Below are positions 4,500 through 10,287 of a DNA stretch of 10,287 bases, in pieces; position 1 is the stretch's first letter, and each line of letters begins with the position of its first letter. The stretch is taken from the NCBI GenBank assembly GCA_900546565.1, contig URDC01000052.1:1-10287 (forward strand), written 5' to 3'. The DNA is from an uncultured Opitutales bacterium. Its GTDB lineage: Bacteria; Verrucomicrobiota; Verrucomicrobiia; Opitutales; Intestinicryptomonadaceae. A program made the translations under genes and the position numbers. Under the pieces are notes generated by a model. It was not told where the DNA came from. It made no database searches and saw only the letters and a list, made by a program, of their open reading frames with translations.

Positions 4500-4858
4500 A
4501 CCAAGAGTTGTTGAAAGAAATCACGAAAGACCAAATTAAGGGCGACGTCGTAAACTTCAAAGTTGGCGACGGCGTAAAAGTGCACGCAAAAGTTCGCGAA
4601 GGCGACAAGGAACGTATCCAGATTTTTGCAGGTATCGTAATTGCGAGAAAGGGCAGCGGCATTCACGAGACATTCACAGTTCGCCGTCTGTCCTACGGCG
4701 AAGGCGTGGAGCGCGTGTTCCCCGTAAATTCGCCGAACATCGCCAAAATTGAAGTCGACAGAGAGTCCGTTCCGATGCGCGCACGCTTGTATTACATTCG
4801 CGACAGAATCGGCAAGCAGGCTTCGAAGGTCAAGGAAAAGAGACTTGCAAACTTCTAA
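4496..4858 (+). CDS. rplS: 50S ribosomal protein L19
   Basis: L19 sits at the 30S-50S interface of the ribosome. The 120 residues are typical: NFKVGDGVKVHAKVREGDKERIQIF, GIVIARKGSGIHETFTVRR, GEGVERVFPVNSPNIAKIEV and RARLYYIRDRIGKQASKVKEKR. The ATG overlaps the trmD stop codon as ATGA, and AAGGAG at 4485-4490 gives it a strong ribosome-binding site, so translation is probably coupled to trmD but boosted by its own site. A strong terminator follows, closing the cluster. Confidence 0.97.
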   Translation: MNQELLKEITKDQIKGDVVNFKVGDGVKVHAKVREGDKERIQIFAGIVIARKGSGIHETFTVRRLSYGEGVERVFPVNSPNIAKIEVDRESVPMRARLYYIRDRIGKQASKVKEKRLANF

Positions 4859-4876
4859 ATTTGCGCCCTCTAAACC

Positions 4877-4905
4877 AAAAAGCTGCGGAATGCCGCGGCT
4901 TTTTT
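4877..4905 (+). terminator. Terminator of the rpsP-trmD-rplS cluster
   Basis: AAAAAGCTGCGG (4877-4888) pairs with CCGCGGCTTTTT (4893-4904) through 12 bp with one G-T pair around the loop aatg, ending in TTTTTT. It starts 18 nt after the rplS stop codon. The A-run on the other side would let it act on the minus strand too. Confidence 0.9.
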
Positions 4906-5370
4906 GTTTGCCAAATCTTCCGCACTTTTTACACGCAAATCTCAAAAATTTTCCGCGCCCGTCAATGATACTTTTGAGCCTCGAAATTTAGAAGAACCAC
5001 CGCGGAATTCCGACTCGCCAACCGCGGATTTTTTCGCGGATTTTGCAGCTTGATAACAGGCTATAATTTTTTTCGCGTCGCTTTCCATTCGCCATTTTTT
5101 GCGAGAGATAAAACGCGCTTGATAACATTAAATAATATCCATAACTAATTACACGGAATTTTGCGCCGCTACATAATTTTTCCGAAAAATCTCTTTAAAA
5201 ATTTTTTAGCCCCCTTCTTTTTTAACGACCAATCGGGTTGTTATTTAAAATGAAACTTGACTATTGAAACATAAAAGACAATATCGCTCCCAGATTTATT
5301 GCTTTAAAAGTCCCTTTGTTGCGGGCTTTTGGGTTGAAAAATTGGGAAAAATGTTTTTTATTGTTGGATA
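4906..5370. other. AT-rich spacer without a gene
   Basis: No gene is supported in these 465 bases. CCGCGG occurs at 5000-5005 and 5022-5027 and can pair across a 16-nt loop before ATTTTTT, a weak terminator-like form. The 11-mer GCTTGATAACA occurs at 5048-5058 and 5117-5127, 69 nt apart. TTGACT at 5257-5262 followed by CAATAT at 5279-5284 is a weak promoter candidate for the pyrophosphatase. The small-palindrome families of the other spacers are absent here. Confidence 0.5.
5306..5330 (+). terminator. Weak terminator-like hairpin before the pyrophosphatase
   Basis: AAAAG-CCC (5306-5314, with one bulged T) pairs with GGG-CTTTT (5323-5330) around an 8-nt loop. The T-run is short and partly paired. 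It lies 40 nt before the start codon and, if real, would sit inside that gene's leader. Confidence 0.3.
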
Positions 5371-7020
5371 ATGAATAAAACTTACATTCTCGGGCACAAA
5401 AATCCCGACGTCGACTCCATTTGCTCGGCGATTGCATACGCGAATTTCAAGCGGGCAATCGGCGATGTCGGCTGCGTTGCGGCTCGCTGCGGCAATTCGA
5501 ATTTGCGCATCGACAAAGTTCTTGCGCGTTTCGGCGCGGAACTCCCGCATTTTGTGGGCGACCTGCGCCTACGCGCGAAGGACATTATGAAGACCCAGTT
5601 TGTGAGCCAGCCGCTCGAATCGTCCTGTTTCTCGGTGATGGAGGCAATCGACAAATACGACCTCCGCTCGATTCCCATCGTCGATTCCGAAAAAAAGCTC
5701 TGCGGCGAAGTCTCGGTTTTCGACATGGGCGAATTTTTCATTCCCCGTGCGGGCGGAAAGTCGATTCGCCATTTGCGCGCCTCGCTAAATGACGTCATAA
5801 AAACGCTCAACGCCACCGCGCATTTGGCGTTCCGCCCCGACGAAACGGAGGATATGTACGTGCGCATCGGCGCAATGGAGGTCTCGACATTCGGCAAATT
5901 CATCGAAACCGAGGAGTCCAGCCCCGAGCAGAACCTGATAGTCGTCGGCGACCGCTTCGACATTCAGATAAAAGCCATACAAATGGGCGTTCGCGGGCTT
6001 ATCATCACGGGCGGATACGCAGTCGAAGCGTCCGTTTTGGAAATGGCAAAATCCAAGGGCGTTAGCGTCATTTCGTGCGGCTACGATTCCGCCACAACCT
6101 CGCTTTTGGTGCGTATGGCAGCCCGCGCGCGCAAACTTATGCGCAGGGACTTCACCACGATATCCCCCGACAAACTGCTTTCGCGCCTTTCGTCCAATTC
6201 GAAAAGTTTCAGCAAAATCGTGTATGTGTGCTCGTCCGACGGCGTGCTGCGCGGCGTGTTTTCGAGTGTCGATTTACTCGACGTCGAAAAGCCGAAACTC
6301 ATACTCGTCGACCACAACGAGCTTTCCCAGTCCGTTCTCGGCGCGGACGAAGCCGATATCGTCGAGATTGTCGACCACCACAAAATAGGAGCGGTGAATT
6401 CGGCGAATCCGATTCTCTTCGTCAACAAACCCGTCGGCTCGACGTGCACGATAGTCAGCCAGTTCTACGAACGCGCAGGTATCGCGCCCGATCCGCAAAC
6501 CGCGGGGCTTTTGCTAAGCGGCATCGTCTGCGACACTCTCAATTTGAAAGGCCCGACCGCCACACGCGAAGATTTCGAAGAGCTTGCGCGGCTCGAAAAG
6601 CTCGCGGGCGTTTCGGCGGCGGAACTCTCCGACTACATTTTCGGCTCGACGTCGATTATCGCGTCCATTCCCGAAGACGACGTCATCACGACCGACTGCA
6701 AACATTACAGCGAGGACGGCGTCGACTTCTCAGTGTCGCAGATTGAAGAGCTTGATTTCGCCTCATTCTACGAACACATCGCGGGCATTCGCAAGTCGCT
6801 CGAAAAATACCGCGCCGCCAACAAACTGGCATTTTCCGCACTGTTTATCACAAACGTAATGACACAAGATTCGCTCCTGATGGTGTGCGGCTCGGCGGAC
6901 GTTATCGAACACATCGGCTACGTCCGCGACCCCGACCGCGACGTCTTCGAGCTGCCGAAAATCGTCAGCCGCAAAAAGCAGCTCATCCCATACCTGCTCT
7001 CGATTCTGCGCTCGTTGTAA
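5371..7020 (+). CDS. Manganese-dependent inorganic pyrophosphatase with CBS and DRTGG domains
   Basis: Family II pyrophosphatases of the DHH superfamily split pyrophosphate into two phosphates in the cytoplasm, pulling biosynthetic reactions forward. The N-terminal motif is GHKNPDVDS (8-16), holding metal ligands H9, D13 and D15. The DHH core resumes after a regulatory insert with VDHNE (313-317) and VDHHKIG (334-340), then PVGSTCTIV and SGIVCDTLNLKGPTAT (383-398). SRKKQ (533-537) near the C-terminus belongs to the DHHA2 domain and binds substrate. The insert is CBS (about 68-125), DRTGG (about 187-245) and CBS (about 258-305); in this subfamily the CBS pair binds adenine nucleotides and regulates activity. 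The 549 residues are normal for this architecture. ATG 5371 is the only sensible start, though its Shine-Dalgarno is poor. It is monocistronic and converges with rubrerythrin. Confidence 0.94.
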   Translation: MNKTYILGHKNPDVDSICSAIAYANFKRAIGDVGCVAARCGNSNLRIDKVLARFGAELPHFVGDLRLRAKDIMKTQFVSQPLESSCFSVMEAIDKYDLRSIPIVDSEKKLCGEVSVFDMGEFFIPRAGGKSIRHLRASLNDVIKTLNATAHLAFRPDETEDMYVRIGAMEVSTFGKFIETEESSPEQNLIVVGDRFDIQIKAIQMGVRGLIITGGYAVEASVLEMAKSKGVSVISCGYDSATTSLLVRMAARARKLMRRDFTTISPDKLLSRLSSNSKSFSKIVYVCSSDGVLRGVFSSVDLLDVEKPKLILVDHNELSQSVLGADEADIVEIVDHHKIGAVNSANPILFVNKPVGSTCTIVSQFYERAGIAPDPQTAGLLLSGIVCDTLNLKGPTATREDFEELARLEKLAGVSAAELSDYIFGSTSIIASIPEDDVITTDCKHYSEDGVDFSVSQIEELDFASFYEHIAGIRKSLEKYRAANKLAFSALFITNVMTQDSLLMVCGSADVIEHIGYVRDPDRDVFELPKIVSRKKQLIPYLLSILRSL

Positions 7021-7023
7021 ACG

Positions 7024-7061
7024 TAAAACCGCAAGCGATAACTGCGGACGACGACTTGCGG
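7024..7061 (-). terminator. Possible terminator of rubrerythrin
   Basis: On the minus strand CCGCAAG and CTTGCGG (7055-7061 with 7029-7035) form a 7-bp stem with a 19-nt loop, followed by TTTTACG. It lies about 75 nt past the rubrerythrin stop codon. The long loop makes it a modest candidate. Confidence 0.4.
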
Positions 7062-7063
7062 CT

Positions 7064-7130
7064 CGTGCATATTCGGCGCACGCATTTTTTACCGCGCCCG
7101 CGCGTCTTGCCCAGCCGCGGCGCGGTATTA
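7064..7130 (+). terminator. Possible terminators of the pyrophosphatase gene
   Basis: Two structures follow each other. CGTGC/GCACG (7064-7068 and 7078-7082) precedes CATTTTTT, and ACCGCGCC/GGCGCGGT (7091-7098 and 7119-7126) has 8 bp, a 20-nt loop and ATTATTTT after it. Either could end transcription before it runs into the opposing rubrerythrin gene. Confidence 0.5.
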
Positions 7131-7137
7131 TTTTCGG

Positions 7138-7677
7138 TTAATAGTTAACCGTGTGTATGAAAAAGTGAGCCCGAGGGTGATCGCATACGGGGCAGGTCTC
7201 GGGCGCGGCAGTGCCCTCCGTTATGTAGCCGCAGTTGCCGCATTGCCAAACCTGCTTCGTCGGACGCTTGAAAACTTCGCCCTTTTCGACATTTTCAAAA
7301 AGCTTCGCATAACGTTGCTCGTGCGATTTTTCTATTTCGGCGACCATTGAAAACAGTCGGGATATCTCGTCGAATCCCTCCGATTTCGCGACTTTTGCGA
7401 AGTCGGCATACATCTCCGTCCATTCGTAGTTTTCGCTTTGGGCGGCATCGCGCAAGTTGTCGAGCGTTTTTCCAATACTTCCGCCGATAAGAAGCTTGAA
7501 CCAAATTTTCGCATGGGCGCGCTCGTTGTTTGCGGTTTCTTCGAAGATGTCCGATATTTGGTTGTAGCCTTCGTCCCGCGCCTTGGAGGCGTAGTATGTG
7601 TATTTGTTTCGTGCCTTCGATTCGCCGGCGAAGGCTTCCCAAAGACACTGTTCCGTTTTTGTTCCTTTTAAATCCAT
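7138..7677 (-). CDS. Rubrerythrin
   Basis: Rubrerythrin is a cytoplasmic non-haem iron protein that reduces hydrogen peroxide to water in anaerobes and microaerophiles. The 179 residues contain an N-terminal four-helix ferritin-like domain and a C-terminal rubredoxin-like domain. Di-iron ligands are visible as E19 in AFAGES, the ExxH pair E52/H55, E85 and E88 in YEWTEMY, and the ExxH pair E116/H119. The rubredoxin iron is held by C146-x2-C149 in WQCGNCGY and C162-x2-C165 in CPVCDHPRAHF. The start has AAAGGA just upstream on its strand. It is a single gene, convergent with the pyrophosphatase and divergent from the hydrolase. No PerR-type palindrome was found upstream. Confidence 0.96.
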   Translation of the reverse strand: MDLKGTKTEQCLWEAFAGESKARNKYTYYASKARDEGYNQISDIFEETANNERAHAKIWFKLLIGGSIGKTLDNLRDAAQSENYEWTEMYADFAKVAKSEGFDEISRLFSMVAEIEKSHEQRYAKLFENVEKGEVFKRPTKQVWQCGNCGYITEGTAAPETCPVCDHPRAHFFIHTVNY

Positions 7678-7717
7678 AAGGTTCCTTTTAGATTTTGTAT
7701 CGTAATTTTTCGGCGCG

Positions 7718-7723
7718 AGTATA
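7718..7723 (-). promoter_or_regulatory. Possible -10 box of rubrerythrin
   Basis: Reading on the minus strand, TATACT lies 41 nt before the ATG, so a start near 7711 would give a leader of about 34 nt. No good -35 element is found at the right distance, so an activator or another sigma factor may be needed, or the call is wrong. Confidence 0.35.
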
Positions 7724-7837
7724 GTCTTTTATGGAAAAATTTTTTGCCGCGGAATTTCTTTGGAAATGTTGGAGGTTTTCTTCTTGACGTATTTTTTTTG
7801 TTTGATTTTCTGTTTGTCGTTTCATGGGAAGTTGATT

Positions 7838-7860
7838 TTTGCGGGATTTTTACCCGCCGC
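7838..7860 (+). other. Small hairpin upstream of the hydrolase gene
   Basis: GCGGG (7841-7845) pairs with CCCGC (7853-7857) across a 7-nt loop, about 45 nt before the start codon. TTGACG at 7784-7789 is a possible -35, but no -10 fits it; TATTAT at 7878-7883 lacks a -35. No promoter can be called with confidence in this 226-bp divergent spacer. Confidence 0.3.
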
Positions 7861-7903
7861 TCGGCTTCCTTTTCTTTTATTATAAAATAGGAGATTGTGT
7901 TAT

Positions 7904-10219
7904 ATGAAAAAACTGTTTGCCGCATTTTGTCTGGGGGTCGCGCTGTGCGCGCAGCTTGCCGCGTTCCCGAAAAACGTTCCCGACGCGCTCAAAACCGCGC
8001 AGTGGATATGGCCGTATCCGTATCTGAATTTCGATATCGCAAATTCCTACGCGCTGTTCAGAACGCCCGTCGTGCTCGACGCCGCGCCGAAAAAGGCCAT
8101 GGCGTATATCTCCGCCGACCAAAACTATATGCTTTACGTAAACGGCGAGCTCGTCGCCCGCGGGCCCGCCCGCGGCTTCCAGCGCAGCCAGCCCTTCGAC
8201 GCCATCGACGTTTCGAAGTATCTTAAAAAGGGCAAGAACCTCTTCGCCGTCCGCGCGTATTGCGTCGGGCGCAGCACCTTCGCCTACGTTTCCGAGGGCG
8301 TTGCGGGCGCGATTTTTGCCTACGATATTGACGGGAAAGTCTACGCTTCAAGCCCGTCGACAAAGTGCCTGCGCCAGACTTCGTGCGACCGCGACACTGC
8401 GCCGATGAGTATGCAACTGAACAATCAGGAGCACATCGATATGCGCCTCGAACCCGTCGGTTGGACTGATTTCGATTTCGACGATTCCAAGTGGGTTCGT
8501 TCCGAGGGCGGACGCCCCTACAATTATATGCCGTATTTCGAGCTTGAAGAACGCGCAATCCCTATGATCAATCTCAAAATGCTGCCCGCGCCGAAAGTTG
8601 TCGCCTGCGGCGGCGGAAAGTCGGGCTGGGATTGCGAGCGCATACGCAACGTCTTCGAGCTTCTCGACTTGGAAAAGTCGAAAGTTTCGGCGACTTCGCA
8701 AAATATGCCCGTCGTAGTGAAGGCGAACAAAGCCGGAGAATTTTCCGAATTTGTAGTCGAATATCCGCGTATGGTCGTCGGCTCTCTGGTGCTGGAAGTC
8801 GAGGGCGCAAAGGGCGGCGAGATTGTCGACATCTTGACCGACGAGGCCGTCGATGCCGACTTCAAACTCATCCACGACCCCAAAGAGCACTGCAAGCCGC
8901 AAATCGGCGCGCGCCTAATCTGCCGCAAAGGCTCTTTCAAACACGAGTTCTTCCAGATTATGGGCTTTAAGAGTGCAGTCGTGCGCGTGCGCAACAATTC
9001 GGCGGATTTCAAGTTGAACCTGCTCGTGCGTTGGAGCGCATACCCGCTCGAAGAAAAGGGCAAACTGCGCACTTCCGACACTCTCGTTAACCGCATTTGG
9101 GAGGTGTCCGTCCACACCCAGCGCATTTGCACGCTCGACGCCTACGTCGACACCCCTTGGCGCGAACAGGCTCAGTGGTGGGGCGACGCCCGCGTCCACG
9201 GCTGGAATACGTTCTTCATCGCCAACGACCCCCGCGTTTTGGCTCGCGGCATTCACATCATCGGCTCGCAGGTCGCCCCCGACGGGCTCACCTACGGGCA
9301 CGCCCCAACAATGGCGCACCACTGCATTCTGCCCGACTTCTCCCTCGTCTGGATTCTCACAATTTGGGACTATTATTGGCAGACGGGCGACATCGGACTT
9401 TTCGCCGAAAACAAGGCTGTCGCCGACGGAATCGTCAAGTATTACCAGTCGCGCCTTTCCCCGCGCGGACTGCCCACATACGACCCTCTCCATTGGCTCT
9501 TCCTCGATTGGACGAATCTCCCCAAAGACGGCGAGCCCTCGCTCTTGGCTTTGCTCTACCTCGAAACCCTCGACAAAATGGCCGAAATGGCGAAACTCTC
9601 CAATATGCCTTCCGAAGCCGCCCGCTATGCGGGTTACGCTAATAGCCTTCGCGCGGCAATCGGCAAACATCTGCTGCGTCCCGACGGACTCGTTTGCGAC
9701 GGAATTCTGTCGAACGGCAAAGTCTCGACAAAAACGAGCATTCACTCCCAAATTTGGGCAAAGACCGCCAACCTCGAAGGGCTCGATTTCGCAAGGGCAA
9801 AGCGCGAAATTATCCTGCCCTACCTGCGCGGCGAGAAAACTCCCGAGGCTGAGCCGTCCCCCTACTGGGCAGTCTATATGTTCAAACAGATGATTGACGA
9901 CGGCAACCAAAAGGAGGTCTTCGACTTCATCAAAAAACGTTGGGCTGTAATGGCGGACTTTGGTTCGACGTGGGAAAATTATTCTGATAAAGACTCGCAT
10001 TCGCACGCGTGGAGCGCGCACCCGTCATTTCTCCTGCCGCAGATTCTCTCGGGCATAAAACAGACCGCCGCGGGCTGGCGCGATTTCTCCGTGACCCCGA
10101 ATTATTTCGTCGACGAGGCGGAAATCGTATGGCCGACCCCGCGCGGCAACATCACCGTTTCGTGGAAGAAAAACCCCGACGGAACGTATACGACCACCCG
10201 CACCCTCCCCAAAAACTAA
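7904..10219 (+). CDS. Exported GH78-like glycoside hydrolase (alpha-L-rhamnosidase-type)
   Basis: Predicted to be a periplasmic or surface enzyme removing alpha-L-rhamnose or a similar sugar from glycans. Residues 1-20 are a signal peptide (MKK, hydrophobic core, LAA before FPKN); it lacks a proper lipobox. Residues about 30-150 form a beta-sandwich like the N-terminal domain of GH78 proteins (AQWIW, YMLYVNGELVARGPARG, FDAIDVSKYLKKGKN). From about 400 an (alpha/alpha)6 barrel begins. DTPWREQAQWWGD holds D416, E421 and D428, with the spacing of the GH78 acidic residues. E691 in TWENYSD fits the family's other catalytic glutamate. The length of 771 residues is on the short side of the family. 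ATG 7904 is chosen because AGGAG lies at 7889-7893; a TTG at 7895 would be too near it. Substrate specificity cannot be read, and a related GH78-like family is possible. Confidence 0.82.
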   Translation: MKKLFAAFCLGVALCAQLAAFPKNVPDALKTAQWIWPYPYLNFDIANSYALFRTPVVLDAAPKKAMAYISADQNYMLYVNGELVARGPARGFQRSQPFDAIDVSKYLKKGKNLFAVRAYCVGRSTFAYVSEGVAGAIFAYDIDGKVYASSPSTKCLRQTSCDRDTAPMSMQLNNQEHIDMRLEPVGWTDFDFDDSKWVRSEGGRPYNYMPYFELEERAIPMINLKMLPAPKVVACGGGKSGWDCERIRNVFELLDLEKSKVSATSQNMPVVVKANKAGEFSEFVVEYPRMVVGSLVLEVEGAKGGEIVDILTDEAVDADFKLIHDPKEHCKPQIGARLICRKGSFKHEFFQIMGFKSAVVRVRNNSADFKLNLLVRWSAYPLEEKGKLRTSDTLVNRIWEVSVHTQRICTLDAYVDTPWREQAQWWGDARVHGWNTFFIANDPRVLARGIHIIGSQVAPDGLTYGHAPTMAHHCILPDFSLVWILTIWDYYWQTGDIGLFAENKAVADGIVKYYQSRLSPRGLPTYDPLHWLFLDWTNLPKDGEPSLLALLYLETLDKMAEMAKLSNMPSEAARYAGYANSLRAAIGKHLLRPDGLVCDGILSNGKVSTKTSIHSQIWAKTANLEGLDFARAKREIILPYLRGEKTPEAEPSPYWAVYMFKQMIDDGNQKEVFDFIKKRWAVMADFGSTWENYSDKDSHSHAWSAHPSFLLPQILSGIKQTAAGWRDFSVTPNYFVDEAEIVWPTPRGNITVSWKKNPDGTYTTTRTLPKN

Positions 10220-10229
10220 AAACGGGTGA

Positions 10230-10275
10230 GGGCGTCCCGCTGGGCGGGCTCCCATAGCGGGGGCACGCCCCCGAC
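10230..10275 (+). repeat. Hairpin with dispersed repeat copy C after the hydrolase gene
   Basis: GGGCGT (10230-10235) pairs with ACGCCC (10265-10270), and CCCGCT (10236-10241) with AGCGGG (10256-10261), with ggc bulged at 10262-10264. Positions 10234-10254 carry GTCCCGCTGGGCGGGCTCCC, the core of the repeat found at 3105-3160 and on the minus strand at 201-257. GGGGG-cacg-CCCCC overlaps its right side. No T-run follows, so this is not a standard intrinsic terminator, though it may protect the mRNA end. Confidence 0.6.
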
Positions 10276-10287
10276 GGCGGATTTTGC

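Noticed and set aside
7784..7811. A sigma-70 promoter for the hydrolase gene starting at TTGACG
   Set aside because: No acceptable -10 box is found 15-18 nt downstream; the T-run following it gives only poor matches.
8915..10021. A 368-codon minus-strand frame opposite the hydrolase gene
   Set aside because: It is antisense to a gene with signal peptide and catalytic motifs, and it shows no domain or ribosome-binding site of its own.

Overview
The window is a stretch of bacterial chromosome holding seven protein-coding genes of ordinary size, one apparent 18-codon leader peptide, and unusually structured intergenic DNA. The coding DNA is moderately GC-rich and the spacers are AT-rich. Some genes have clear Shine-Dalgarno sites (aldolase, rplS, rubrerythrin, the glycoside hydrolase) and others have none (carA, rpsP, trmD). 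Gene content suggests a Gram-negative anaerobe: rubrerythrin, a CBS/DRTGG-type manganese pyrophosphatase, an exported rhamnosidase-like enzyme, and an rpsP-trmD-rplS cluster without rimM. A gut-type member of the Verrucomicrobiota (Opitutales-like) would fit, but that is an impression from protein style, not a demonstrated placement.

Layout. Positions 1-427 are a non-coding spacer full of short inverted repeats, ending in a promoter for carA (443-1597), which has its own terminator. A second promoter at 1687-1714 starts a short leader that encodes MTTNFAGYYYYFTSLGVR. The leader can fold into mutually exclusive antiterminator and terminator structures ahead of a DRE-TIM aldolase-like gene (1967-2956). 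Positions 2953-3480 hold a dense cluster of small hairpins, including a duplicated unit of about 93 bp. Next come rpsP (3480-3740), a terminator-like hairpin, trmD (3804-4499) and rplS (4496-4858, overlapping trmD by ATGA). After a 465-bp AT-rich gap comes a family II inorganic pyrophosphatase (5371-7020). Rubrerythrin (7138-7677) lies on the minus strand and converges on it. A secreted GH78-like enzyme (7904-10219) diverges from rubrerythrin and is followed by another hairpin of the dispersed family.

The genes do not form one pathway. carA belongs to carbamoyl phosphate synthesis, rpsP/trmD/rplS to the translation apparatus, rubrerythrin to peroxide defence, and the hydrolase to glycan use. 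The two most notable things are the apparent tyrosine-codon attenuator in front of a gene with no known tie to tyrosine, and the families of small palindromic repeats confined to three of the spacers.
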